Shown here: positions 7,909 through 17,478 of the stretch, piece by piece
How positions within the stretch are numbered: position 1 is the stretch's first letter
Layout: the number at the start of each line of letters is the position of its first letter
Assembly (NCBI GenBank): GCA_937867175.1
Contig: CALMKG010000038.1
Span: forward strand, 1 to 40,731
Length of the DNA stretch: 40,731 nt
Source: an uncultured Propionibacterium sp.
Lineage (GTDB): Bacteria > Actinomycetota > Actinomycetes > Propionibacteriales > Propionibacteriaceae
Direction of reading: 5' to 3'
The notes under the pieces: generated by a model
What the model was told of the DNA's origin: nothing
The model's database searches: none
Seen by the model: only the letters and a program-made list of their open reading frames with translations
Program-made: the position numbers and the translations under genes

Positions 7909-8952
7909 GTGACTGCACTGCCGTGGATCGACTGGGATGCCGCCGAACAGGTGGGGTTGGAGCTGGTCGATCCCGGACCCAGGGTCGGTCGCCCAGAGCG
8001 GGCTCAAATCGTGACCCAGCTACGTGAGCAGGCCCGCCGCGCAGCCGACCTGCTTGTCGAGGCGTCCGGGCTGCCCGAGGTGGGCGAGGCCCGGGAACTG
8101 GTCGTCGACCGGCGCAACATCATCCGCGCCAACGTCGCCACCGCGCGGAGGCTGACGTCCGAATCGATCGGCGTCGCCGACAGCCCGCTCGAGGCCGCAG
8201 CCGGACGAGCCCGCGGGGCGACCATCGGGGGTGCGCTGGCCGCCGTGGGCACACGCATCCTGGGCCAGTTCGACCCGTTCGCGGAGACCCCGACCCTCTA
8301 CCTGGTGGCCCCGACGATCTTGGCTGTGGAACGCGGATTGAGGGTCAATCCCACTGACTTCCGGATGTGGGTCACCTTGCACGAGCAGACCCATCGCGTC
8401 CAGTTCGCCAACGCGCCCTGGTTGCGCGACCATCTGATCGGACAACTCAGAGTCATCGTGGAGGCTGACGATGAGCCGTTCTGGCATGACCTGAGTCAGC
8501 GGCTGGAACAGATTCGTCGCGACAAGACAGCTGGACGCCCGGTCAGCCTGCGGCTCATCAACGCGTTCTCCTCGCCCGACGTGGCGGCGGCAATGGACGA
8601 GGTCACGGCGGTGATGTCGCTGCTGGAGGGTCACGCCGACCTGATGATGGACCGGGCCGGACGTTCGGTCATCCCCAGTGTGGCCACCATCCGAGCCCGT
8701 TTCGATGCCCGCCGCACCAAGGGTGGCGTCCATGGGCTGATCAACAGGTTGCTGGGCATGGACGCCAAGCTGGCCCAGTACGCCGACGGGGCCAGCTTCT
8801 GCCGTCACGTGATGCGTCGCGGCGGTACCGGGCTGCTGAACCGGGCGTTCGAGGGACCCCAGTGGTTGCCCACTCTGACCGAACTGCTGGACCCCGAGCA
8901 GTGGTGCCGGCGCCTGACGAGCCCAGCCGAGGACGCCGATGGCCAGGCGTGA
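7909..8952 (+). CDS. DUF2342 zinc-metalloprotease-like protein (annotated in databases as F420-biosynthesis associated)
   Basis: 347 residues. It belongs to the actinobacterial DUF2342 / putative hydrolase family, often found beside tilS as here. An HExxH-type site is seen as His158-Glu-Gln-Thr-His162, and a conserved segment near LLEGHADLMMD supplies a likely third metal ligand (EGHAD). The 'F420-associated' label in the family name comes from phylogenetic profiling and no F420 genes lie in this window, so it should not be read as function. The last 14 bases overlap the start of tilS, so the two are co-translated. Confidence 0.8.
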   Translation: MTALPWIDWDAAEQVGLELVDPGPRVGRPERAQIVTQLREQARRAADLLVEASGLPEVGEARELVVDRRNIIRANVATARRLTSESIGVADSPLEAAAGRARGATIGGALAAVGTRILGQFDPFAETPTLYLVAPTILAVERGLRVNPTDFRMWVTLHEQTHRVQFANAPWLRDHLIGQLRVIVEADDEPFWHDLSQRLEQIRRDKTAGRPVSLRLINAFSSPDVAAAMDEVTAVMSLLEGHADLMMDRAGRSVIPSVATIRARFDARRTKGGVHGLINRLLGMDAKLAQYADGASFCRHVMRRGGTGLLNRAFEGPQWLPTLTELLDPEQWCRRLTSPAEDADGQA

Positions 8953-9937
8953 GCTCAGCCCCGCGCAGCTGGCGGTCGTCCAGGCCGTCGAGCCGTGGCT
9001 TCGGGAAGCGGCCCGTCCGATCATGGTGGCCTGCTCCGGTGGACCGGACTCGATGGCCCTGGCTCTCGCGGTCGCCCACCTGACAAGCCGGGGACGTGCG
9101 CCGGTCGCCGACGCAGTCGTCATCGACCACCAACTGCAGGACGGTTCTGCGGTCGTCGCGCAGCGGGTGATCGATCAGCTGGCCCGGCACGGCTTGCCGG
9201 CCCGGGTGCAACGCGTCCGCGTCGAGGCCGACCCGGAATCCGGCATGGAGGCTGCTGCCCGGGAGGCTCGCTATGCGGGGTTGGCCGCAGCCGCTCGGCC
9301 GGACACCCTCATCGTGTTGGGGCACACCCTGGACGACCAGGCTGAGACCGTGCTGCTCGGGCTCGCCCGTGGTTCGGGCACACGGTCGCTGGCCGGTATG
9401 CGCGAGCGCCTGGTCGCGAACGGCGCCGAGTTCGGCAGGCCGTTGCTCGGCCTGCGGCGCGTCGTCACCGCTGAGGCCTGCCACGACTGGCAGGTGACGG
9501 TCTGGCATGATCCGCACAACCAGGACAAGAGGTTCACCCGGGTGCGCGTGCGCACCAGCGTCCTGCCTACGCTGGAAGCCGAGCTGGGCCCCGGGATCGC
9601 CGAGGCGCTGGCCCGAACCGCGGCGCTGGCGATGGCCGATGCCGATGAACTGGACGCACAGGCGTCCCTGCTGCGGCCGGCCTGCGGCGAGCCGTTGCCG
9701 GTTGAAGAACTTCGGCGGCTGCCGGAGGCGCTCGCCTCCCGGGTGCTGCGTGGCTGGCTGGTCGCCGAGGGCGTCCCGGAGCCGAGCTACCGGCACCTGC
9801 TCGCGGTTCGGTCACTGGTCGACGACTGGCACGGCCAACTTGGTGTAGACCTGCCCGCAGGCAAGCGGGTGGTGCGCCGGGAGGGCGTCCTGCTGGTGGC
9901 GCCGGGCGGTCGTGCGAGCCTGCGGGGGGACCGATAG
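8939..9937 (+). CDS. tilS: tRNA(Ile)-lysidine synthase
   Basis: 332 residues. An N-terminal PP-loop ATPase domain carries the motif SGGPDSMAL from residue 33, followed by the family segments HTLDDQAETVLLGLARGSG and LLGLRR. The C-terminal part is short, as in many actinobacterial TilS. The enzyme ligates lysine to the wobble cytidine of tRNA(Ile)CAU, changing its decoding from AUG to AUA. The ATG lies inside the end of the DUF2342 gene. The pairing tilS-hpt is one of the most conserved gene neighbourhoods in bacteria. Confidence 0.93.
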   Translation: MARRELSPAQLAVVQAVEPWLREAARPIMVACSGGPDSMALALAVAHLTSRGRAPVADAVVIDHQLQDGSAVVAQRVIDQLARHGLPARVQRVRVEADPESGMEAAAREARYAGLAAAARPDTLIVLGHTLDDQAETVLLGLARGSGTRSLAGMRERLVANGAEFGRPLLGLRRVVTAEACHDWQVTVWHDPHNQDKRFTRVRVRTSVLPTLEAELGPGIAEALARTAALAMADADELDAQASLLRPACGEPLPVEELRRLPEALASRVLRGWLVAEGVPEPSYRHLLAVRSLVDDWHGQLGVDLPAGKRVVRREGVLLVAPGGRASLRGDR

Positions 9938-9940
9938 AGT
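9935..9940 (+). promoter_or_regulatory. -10 hexamer of a leaderless promoter for hpt
   Basis: TAGAGT overlaps the tilS stop region and ends six bases before the GTG at 9947. It would allow hpt to be transcribed apart from tilS. Confidence 0.5.
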
Positions 9941-9946
9941 GGGCGC

Positions 9947-10498
9947 GTGGACGCGTCCGATATCGCAGGTGATCTGGCCCATGTCTTGCTGACCGAGGAA
10001 CAGGTGAGGTTACGGGTGGGCGAACTGGCCCGCCAGATCGACTCCAACTACGCCGGCAGGGATCCGCTGATGGTGGGTGTCCTGAACGGCGCGATGATGG
10101 TGATGAGCGACCTGACTCGAGCGATGAAATCGCACTGCAGTATCGACTGGATGGCGATCTCGTCGTACGGTTCCGGGACGAAGAGCTCGGGGGTGGTGCG
10201 CATCCTCAAAGACCTCACCGCCGACATCAACGGACGCGACGTGCTCATCGTCGAGGACATCGTCGACACCGGCCTCACGCTGAGCTACCTAGTGCAGAAC
10301 CTGCAATCGCGCGGGCCGGCCAGCGTCGAAGTGCTGACGATGTTCCGGAAGCCCGACGCGATGACCGCTGCCGTGGCCGTCAAGTACGTCGGTTTCGACA
10401 TTCCGAACGAGTTCGTCGTGGGCTATGGGCTCGACTATGCGGGCCGCTACCGCAATCTGACCGACGTCGCGACGTTGGCGCCGCACATCTACACTTGA
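9947..10498 (+). CDS. hpt: Hypoxanthine phosphoribosyltransferase
   Basis: 183 residues, type I phosphoribosyltransferase. The PRPP-binding loop is VLIVEDIVDTGLTLSYL, the flexible loop region is SSYGSGTKSSG, and the C-terminal hood segment has VGYGLDYAGRYRNL. It converts hypoxanthine or guanine plus PRPP to IMP or GMP in purine salvage. The start GTG at 9947 is set by the leaderless -10. In many actinobacteria the next gene is ftsH; here the next is folE after a 147-base gap. Confidence 0.93.
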   Translation: MDASDIAGDLAHVLLTEEQVRLRVGELARQIDSNYAGRDPLMVGVLNGAMMVMSDLTRAMKSHCSIDWMAISSYGSGTKSSGVVRILKDLTADINGRDVLIVEDIVDTGLTLSYLVQNLQSRGPASVEVLTMFRKPDAMTAAVAVKYVGFDIPNEFVVGYGLDYAGRYRNLTDVATLAPHIYT

Positions 10499-10604
10499 GC
10501 TCCTGCCTCCTCGCGGGAGCACCGGGCCCGGCCTCCTCAGTTTTTCGTCCCGGCTCATCCTTGCGGCGCTGGGCAACCCCACTGTGCACCCTTCCCCGCG
10601 CGGT

Positions 10605-10610
10605 TAGGAT
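10605..10610 (+). promoter_or_regulatory. Putative -10 hexamer for the folE operon
   Basis: TAGGAT, about 36 bases before the folE ATG. A leader with AGAGGGG nine bases from the start follows. No strong -35 is evident. The rest of the 147-base gap holds GC-rich palindromic sequence (CCGGGCCCGG) and a T5 run near 10540 that may end hpt transcription. Confidence 0.35.
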
Positions 10611-10645
10611 GGGCTCGCGTTGCGCCGACGAGAGGGGTACTGCAG

Positions 10646-11299
10646 ATGACCGAAAGCCACGGCAAGCCCCGTCGCGCCGTTGACGACCCGGAAGCCCAGC
10701 CCGACGTCAGCGACAGCGCGCCGCTCACGCCACCTCCCGGATACGATGCCGACCGCATTGAGGCTGCGGTCCGCGAGTTCCTCTTGGGGATCGGCGAGGA
10801 TCCCGATCGAGAGGGCCTGCGAGACACCCCGCAGCGTGTCGCCCGGGCCTGCGCCGAGCTCTTCGCCGGTCTGGGCAAGGAGGCTGGGCCGGTGCTGGCG
10901 ACCACCTTCGACGTCTCGCACGACGAGATGGTGCTGGTGCGCGACATCAAGGTGCAGAGCTTCTGCGAGCATCATCTGCTGCCCTTCCAAGGCGTCGCGC
11001 ATGTCGCCTACATTCCGCCGGAGAACGGCCGGGTGCCCGGTTTGAGCAAGATCGCCCGGCTGGTCGATGTCTTCGCCATGCGTCCCCAGGTGCAGGAACG
11101 GTTGACTACCCAGATTGCGGATGCTCTGGTCGAGCACCTGCATGTGCGTGGTGCGCTGGTCGTCGTCGATTGCGAGCATCAGTGCATGACGCTGCGCGGG
11201 GTTCGTAAGGCGGGCAGCCGCACCACCACCTCCGCTGTTAGGGGAGCGCTGCGCAACGCCGCCACCCGTGCGGAGGCGATGAGCCTCATCCAGGGCTGA
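10646..11299 (+). CDS. folE: GTP cyclohydrolase I
   Basis: 217 residues. The first 30 are a polar, probably disordered extension. The core has the zinc ligands Cys107 and His110 in FCEHHLLPF and Cys180 in HQCMTLRGV, and the substrate loop [17 protein letters not shown]. It catalyses GTP to 7,8-dihydroneopterin triphosphate, the first step of folate synthesis. folP follows after two bases. The four fol genes run in the same direction with overlaps or tiny gaps and form one operon. Confidence 0.95.
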   Translation: MTESHGKPRRAVDDPEAQPDVSDSAPLTPPPGYDADRIEAAVREFLLGIGEDPDREGLRDTPQRVARACAELFAGLGKEAGPVLATTFDVSHDEMVLVRDIKVQSFCEHHLLPFQGVAHVAYIPPENGRVPGLSKIARLVDVFAMRPQVQERLTTQIADALVEHLHVRGALVVVDCEHQCMTLRGVRKAGSRTTTSAVRGALRNAATRAEAMSLIQG

Positions 11300-11301
11300 G
11301 C

Positions 11302-12159
11302 GTGTCGCGCACCTTGGTGATGGGGGTGGTCAACGTCACTCCCGACTCGTTCTCGGACGGGGGACGCTGGTTCAACGCAGACGCCGCGGTCGCGCACGGC
11401 ATCACCCTGATCGAACAGGGTGCCGACCTGCTCGATATCGGCGGGGAGTCGACCCGGCCGGGCGCCACACGTCCCACGCAGGACGAAGAGCTGCGTCGCG
11501 TCCTGCCGGTGGTTCGGGAACTGGCCACCCGGATCCCGGTGAGCGTAGACACGATGCGCGCCGAGGTGGCCAGGCAATCGATCGAGGCCGGCGCCCGGAT
11601 CATCAACGATGTCTCGGGGGGGCTGGCCGACCCGAACATGCACCGCGTGGTCGCGCACGCCGGCGTCGACTATGTCTGCCAGCATTGGCGGGGCCACGGT
11701 GCGGTGATGAACCAGCTCAGCACCTACCGTGACGTCGTGGCCGAGGTGACAGCCGACCTGGAGCTCCGGATCGAAGCCTGCCTGGCGGCGGGCATGGTCG
11801 CCGACCGCGTCATCGTCGATCCCGGTCTCGGCTTCGCCAAGACCGCCGAGCACGACTGGACGATTCTGGCGAACCTCGAGCGGTTCACGGGCATGGGGCA
11901 CCGAGTGCTCATCGGGGCTTCTCGGAAGCGCTTCCTGGGGCACCTGCTCGAGGGACGTGAACCTGCCGGCAGGGACGCGGCGACCGCAGCGGTCTCGGTG
12001 ATTTGCGCCCAGCAGGGGGTGTGGGCAGTCCGTACTCACGAAGTCTGCGGACAGCGCGATGCGGTGGCGGTGGTGGAGCGCCTGACGCAGGCCAGGCGGT
12101 GGTCGTCCGCCGGTCTCGATTCGACCGAACCAGGCAGCCCCGGCACCGACGGCGACTAG
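11302..12159 (+). CDS. folP: Dihydropteroate synthase
   Basis: 285-residue TIM-barrel enzyme joining para-aminobenzoate and dihydropterin pyrophosphate. Visible motifs are MGVVNVTPDSFSDGG at the N-terminus, DIGGESTRPGA, the loop around VDTMRAEVA, INDVSGG, and the pterin-site segment IGASRKRFLG. It is the sulfonamide target family. It starts with GTG at 11302, two bases after folE. The last 25 residues (from about TQARRWSS) are polar and look unstructured. Confidence 0.95.
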   Translation: MSRTLVMGVVNVTPDSFSDGGRWFNADAAVAHGITLIEQGADLLDIGGESTRPGATRPTQDEELRRVLPVVRELATRIPVSVDTMRAEVARQSIEAGARIINDVSGGLADPNMHRVVAHAGVDYVCQHWRGHGAVMNQLSTYRDVVAEVTADLELRIEACLAAGMVADRVIVDPGLGFAKTAEHDWTILANLERFTGMGHRVLIGASRKRFLGHLLEGREPAGRDAATAAVSVICAQQGVWAVRTHEVCGQRDAVAVVERLTQARRWSSAGLDSTEPGSPGTDGD

Positions 12160-12162
12160 CCT
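12157..12162 (+). promoter_or_regulatory. Possible internal leaderless promoter for folB
   Basis: TAGCCT begins with the folP stop codon and ends six bases before the folB ATG. It could be chance, since the stop codon supplies the TAG, but no Shine-Dalgarno sequence precedes folB. Confidence 0.35.
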
Positions 12163-12168
12163 CGAAAT

Positions 12169-12537
12169 ATGCGAGACGACGGGCGCGGCGTGATACGACT
12201 TTCCGGATTGCGCGCCAAAGGCTTCCACGGTGTCCTCGATTTCGAGCGCAGAAACGGTCAGGAGTTCGTCGTCGACCTGGCCATCGACCTCAAGATGCCG
12301 GTCACTGACGACATCGCCGAGACGGTGCACTACGGCCAGCTGGCCGGCAGCGTCGTGGCGATCATCAGCGGCCAACCGGTGAACCTGATCGAGACACTCG
12401 CGGAACGGATCGCGGCGGAGGTCCTGACTGATCGGCGAATCCGCTGCGTGAGCGTCACCGTCCACAAACCGCAAGCCCCAATCGATGCACAATTCGACGA
12501 TGTCAGCGTAACCATTTCGAGGAGCAACCATGACTGA
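12169..12537 (+). CDS. folB: Dihydroneopterin aldolase
   Basis: 122 residues. The family pattern is clear: IRLSGLRAKGFHGVLDFER near the N-terminus with the conserved FHG, then QEFVVDL, DDIAETVHYGQLA and NLIETLAERIA with the catalytic-region Glu, and a C-terminal VTVHKPQAPI. It cleaves dihydroneopterin to hydroxymethyl-dihydropterin and glycolaldehyde. The last eight bases overlap the folK start (ATGA type). Confidence 0.93.
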   Translation: MRDDGRGVIRLSGLRAKGFHGVLDFERRNGQEFVVDLAIDLKMPVTDDIAETVHYGQLAGSVVAIISGQPVNLIETLAERIAAEVLTDRRIRCVSVTVHKPQAPIDAQFDDVSVTISRSNHD

Positions 12538-13084
12538 CGCATTCCCCATCGACGTCGACACCTTGGGTGATCTCAAGCCGTTGAACCAGGTCGTGTTCAG
12601 CCTGGGCTCAAACCTGGGCGATTCCATCGAAACCCTGCAGGGCGCTGTCAACCGGCTAGCCGAAACCCCGAACCTGATCCTGGTCGATGTGTCGCCGGTC
12701 TATTTGACCAAGCCCGTCGGCAACGTTGAGCAGCCCGATTTCTACAACCTGGTGGTAATCGCCGACTCCACGCTGGAACCATTGACGCTGCTGGATCGGT
12801 GTCAAGCCATCGAGCAGGCCTACGAGCGGCGCCGCGACCCAGACCATCCCGGCGGCCCACGAACCTTGGATATCGACCTCATCGTGGTGGGAAAGCGCAC
12901 CAGCGAGACCCCCGAATTGATGTTGCCGCACCCGCACGCCCATGAACGGGCATTCGTGCTCGTGCCATGGCTGGATATTGAACGCCGGGCGACGCTGCCG
13001 CAGGGTCGGGTGGACGACCTGGTTGCCACCATGGACACATCGGTGGTCCGGAAGCTGACCGATGTACGAATTGAGAAGCCTTGA
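12530..13084 (+). CDS. folK: 2-amino-4-hydroxy-6-hydroxymethyldihydropteridine pyrophosphokinase
   Basis: 184 residues. HPPK motifs are FSLGSNLGDSIETL, SPVYLTKPVG, the catalytic segment RRRDPDHPGGPRTLDIDLI and the C-terminal LPHPHAHERAFVLVPW. It transfers pyrophosphate from ATP to 6-hydroxymethyl-dihydropterin, supplying FolP. About 20 residues precede the usual HPPK start (the family begins near VVFSLGSN), so a later start is possible, but the ATG at 12530 overlaps folB in the usual operon manner and AGGAGCAACC lies just upstream. Confidence 0.95.
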   Translation: MTDAFPIDVDTLGDLKPLNQVVFSLGSNLGDSIETLQGAVNRLAETPNLILVDVSPVYLTKPVGNVEQPDFYNLVVIADSTLEPLTLLDRCQAIEQAYERRRDPDHPGGPRTLDIDLIVVGKRTSETPELMLPHPHAHERAFVLVPWLDIERRATLPQGRVDDLVATMDTSVVRKLTDVRIEKP

Positions 13085-13111
13085 CCGGCAGGTATTCGGT
13101 ACGCTTATTCT
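13081..13111 (+). promoter_or_regulatory. Putative lsr2 promoter
   Basis: TTGACC (13081-13086, overlapping the folK stop) and TATTCT (13106-13111) with a 19-base spacer. The spacer is a little long for a housekeeping sigma factor. The lsr2 start follows after a leader of about 50 bases with GAGGAGGA. Confidence 0.4.
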
Positions 13112-13164
13112 CGCAGTCATTCCACTTCGAATAGCGACTGCCACAGCGACCCGAGGAGGAGCAA

Positions 13165-13494
13165 ATGGCTCAGCGTGTGGAGATCATTCTCATAGATGAT
13201 ATGGACGAATCGCCTGCCGACGAGAAGGTGAAGTTCGCCCTCGACGGGACGAATTACGAGATCGACCTGTCTGCCACCAATGCGGCAGCGCTCCGCGAAC
13301 TGCTGGCACCGTATGTGGGCGCCGGCCGGCCGGTCGCAGCGCGTCGAAACGTTCGCGGGAAGGTTGCGTCGGCACCCGCCGGTGCGTCCGCCACCCAGAT
13401 CCGCGCCTGGGCGCAAGAGAACGGTTACGAGGTGAGCGCACGCGGTCGTGTCCCTGCGCAGGTCAGGAAGGCCTACGAACTGGCCCATGCCTGA
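13165..13494 (+). CDS. lsr2: Lsr2 family nucleoid-associated protein
   Basis: 109 residues, the usual Lsr2 size. The N-terminal dimerisation domain (MAQRVEIILIDDMD, then KFALDGTNYEIDLS) is joined by a basic linker to the C-terminal DNA-binding domain (IRAWAQENGYEVSARGRVP), whose RGR hook enters the minor groove of AT-rich DNA. Lsr2 silences AT-rich, often foreign, genes in actinobacteria, the counterpart of H-NS. A strong Shine-Dalgarno sequence (GAGGAGGA) precedes the ATG. Confidence 0.95.
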   Translation: MAQRVEIILIDDMDESPADEKVKFALDGTNYEIDLSATNAAALRELLAPYVGAGRPVAARRNVRGKVASAPAGASATQIRAWAQENGYEVSARGRVPAQVRKAYELAHA

Positions 13495-13738
13495 GCGGGC
13501 CGAAGAGCCCTCTGCCGTCGGCGAACAGCTGATCGGGAAACGGCCCGCGGGAAGAAAGTGGGTTCCTGATTGGTTGAACGGATGTGCCTCCGTGGTCGGA
13601 AGGTGGATCAGTCACCTTGCGGTATGGGCATATCCGACATTTCCGACGTTGGGGAGCACAGCCTAAACTGGGATGAGTCCGGCGGAGTCAACCCAATGGA
13701 CCAACCGAGGCTCTCACCGAGCCAACCTGAGGAGACGA
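13495..13738. promoter_or_regulatory. clpC upstream region: inverted repeat and -10
   Basis: No convincing gene is present in this 244-base gap. A perfect 6-base inverted repeat, AAGGTG-N7-CACCTT, lies at 13600-13618. A -10-like TAAACT lies at 13664-13669, about 70 bases before the clpC ATG, with TTCCGA 17 bases upstream as a poor -35. The repeat could be an operator for a stress regulator such as ClgR, though it does not match a ClgR or HspR consensus I can quote. Confidence 0.35.
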
Positions 13739-16270
<2,532 letters not shown>

Positions 16271-16291
16271 GCACCACAAAACGAAGGACGT

Positions 16292-16323
16292 CGGCGGCGG
16301 ACCCCAACCGGGGCCCGCCGCCG
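16292..16323 (+). terminator. Strong hairpin terminator after clpC
   Basis: A 14-base stem with one mismatch: the left arm CGGCGGCGGACCCC pairs with the right arm GGGGCCCGCCGCCG around the loop AACC. It begins 21 bases after the clpC stop. There is no T-run, as is common in high-GC actinobacteria. Confidence 0.8.
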
Positions 16324-16329
16324 GTGCGT

Positions 16330-16541
16330 ATTGAGCTGACCTGGTCCCTGATGGTTGCGGTGGCGGAACGCACCACCTCAATGGCCTTGGCGGGATCAAT
16401 GCTGGCGGAAGAGACCTGGACGCCGTACACGCCCTTGGCCACGACGATCTCAGCGGTCGTCCGATCAGACTCCAAGAAGGTCAGCCCGAAGGAAGCGTCA
16501 CCGGACGCGGTGTCGAAGGACCGGGGCCGGGCGTCCTCCGG
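16330..16541 (-). other. Coding-like stretch without a good start, probable gene fragment
   Basis: The gap 16271-16688 holds the clpC terminator, this stretch and the dodecin promoter. On the minus strand a frame opened by a stop just above 16541 reads in good high-GC3 codons through SFDTASGDASFGLTF, TTAEIVVAKGVYGV and SASIDPAKAIEVVRSAT, and looks like real protein. It has only a TTG start (16475), no ribosome site, and runs into the terminator hairpin and the clpC 3' end, where it loses protein-like character. I do not recognise it. A decayed gene fragment is the simplest reading. Confidence 0.3.
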
Positions 16542-16614
16542 CTACCGGTGTCAGATCGCCCGACCCGGGTCTGACGAGGGTCTGTCGGCCCGCCGATTAC
16601 CGCGCCAACACCCC

Positions 16615-16643
16615 TTGCCGATGCGCTGGATTGCAGGTAGAAA
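16615..16643 (+). promoter_or_regulatory. Putative dodecin promoter
   Basis: TTGCCG (16615-16620), 17-base spacer, TAGAAA (16638-16643). It is about 46 bases upstream of the dodecin ATG. Confidence 0.35.
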
Positions 16644-16688
16644 GAGTGGCAGGGGGCAAGCCTGTGCACCCGGATCAAGGAGGGGTCT

Positions 16689-16895
16689 ATGAGCGTTTAT
16701 CGAGTGACAGATCTCGTCGGAACCAGTACCGAGTCTTGGGAGGACGCTGCCGCCGCCGCAATCAAGGTGGCCAGCAAGACCATTCGCGACCTCCGGGTCG
16801 CCGAGGTGGTCGAGCAGGACGTCCACATTGATGCGGGTGGTCAACTCACCTTCCGGACGAAGCTTCGGGTCTCCTTCAAGTACGAAGACAAGTAA
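16689..16895 (+). CDS. Dodecin (flavin-binding dodecamer)
   Basis: 68 residues, the standard dodecin length. The family pattern is intact: VYRVTDLVGTSTESWEDAAA, then the helix AIKVASKTIRDLRVAEV and the strands VEQDVHIDAGG and YRTKLRVSFKYE-like C-terminus (here FRTKLRVSFKYED). The residues around W17 and the strand near Q/E form the stacked flavin pocket. Dodecins bind and quench free FMN, FAD or lumichrome, or bind CoA. Monocistronic, with a perfect AAGGAGGGG ribosome site and flanked by terminators. Confidence 0.93.
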   Translation: MSVYRVTDLVGTSTESWEDAAAAAIKVASKTIRDLRVAEVVEQDVHIDAGGQLTFRTKLRVSFKYEDK

Positions 16896-16919
16896 TCAAC
16901 TCCTACTGAACCCAGATTC

Positions 16920-16953
16920 GGGGTGGGGCTCGCCGTCGGGCGGGTCCCACCCC
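16920..16953 (+). terminator. Rho-independent terminator after dodecin
   Basis: GGGGTGGG (16920-16927) pairs with CCCACCCC (16946-16953), and the stem continues inward through CTCGCC/GGCGGG with two G-U pairs to a GTCG loop. TTT follows. Confidence 0.85.
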
Positions 16954-16987
16954 TTTGCCGTGGGGGGCGCGCGCTGAGAGGGGAACG

Positions 16988-16999
16988 TATAGGATTCCT
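16988..16999 (+). promoter_or_regulatory. Putative promoter element of the DMSO reductase locus
   Basis: TATAGGATTCCT contains possible -10 hexamers (TATAGG or TAGGAT) and the 9-base palindrome AGGATTCCT at the expected start-site position. It lies 50 bases before the GTG of the dmsA remnant. A comparable -10 plus palindrome is seen before dmsA2. Weak evidence. Confidence 0.3.
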
Positions 17000-17048
17000 C
17001 AGACAACTCGGAGGTCAGACGACGGTGTCTGGACAGAGGGAGTAGCCA

Positions 17049-17462
17049 GTGATCACCGGCACCACCAACAACTCATTGAATCGCCGATCATTCCTGAGGT
17101 GGTCGGCCGCTGTCGGCGGCTCGTCCGCCTTGGTGGGTGGCGGTTTGTTGACCACCGCGCAGGTGGCCCAGTCGCACGCGGAGCCCGACGCGACCGACGA
17201 GGTGGTGTGGAGTTCCTGCACGGTGAACTGTGGGTCTCGCTGCCCGCTGCGCCTAGTCGTCGAGGATGGCGTCGTTGTGCGGGTGCTGGATGACGACACC
17301 GGCGACAACAGCCTCGAGAACCGGTCAATCAGGGCCTGCGTGCGTGGCCGCTCAATTCGGCAGCGGATGTACAGCCCGTACCGGCTTGGAGCCTGCTTGA
17401 AACGTTCGCCCCACCGAGTCCTCGAATGCGGTGCTCAACACGATTGTGTCCAGCTGGGCTGA
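17049..17462 (+). pseudogene. Truncated DmsA-type catalytic subunit (N-terminal remnant)
   Basis: 137 residues. It aligns without gaps to the start of both downstream DmsA proteins: Tat motif NRRSFLRW, signal hydrophobic stretch, WSSCTVNCGSRCP with the [4Fe-4S] cysteines, DDDTGD, RACVRGRSIRQR and finally RLGACLKR, matching RLKTPLKR. After that (about base 17405) similarity stops and an unrelated tail with a stop follows. All the molybdopterin domain is missing, so the product cannot be a reductase. It is equally distant from both intact paralogs, so it is the relic of a third copy. GTG start with GAGGGAG upstream is preserved, so it may still be translated. Confidence 0.85.
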
Positions 17463-17478
17463 GATGAGAGGGGTCGAG

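Noticed and set aside
13487-13666. A short frame after lsr2 beginning MPERAEEPS
   Set aside because: It overlaps the lsr2 end, lacks a ribosome site and family resemblance, and the region carries the clpC regulatory elements.
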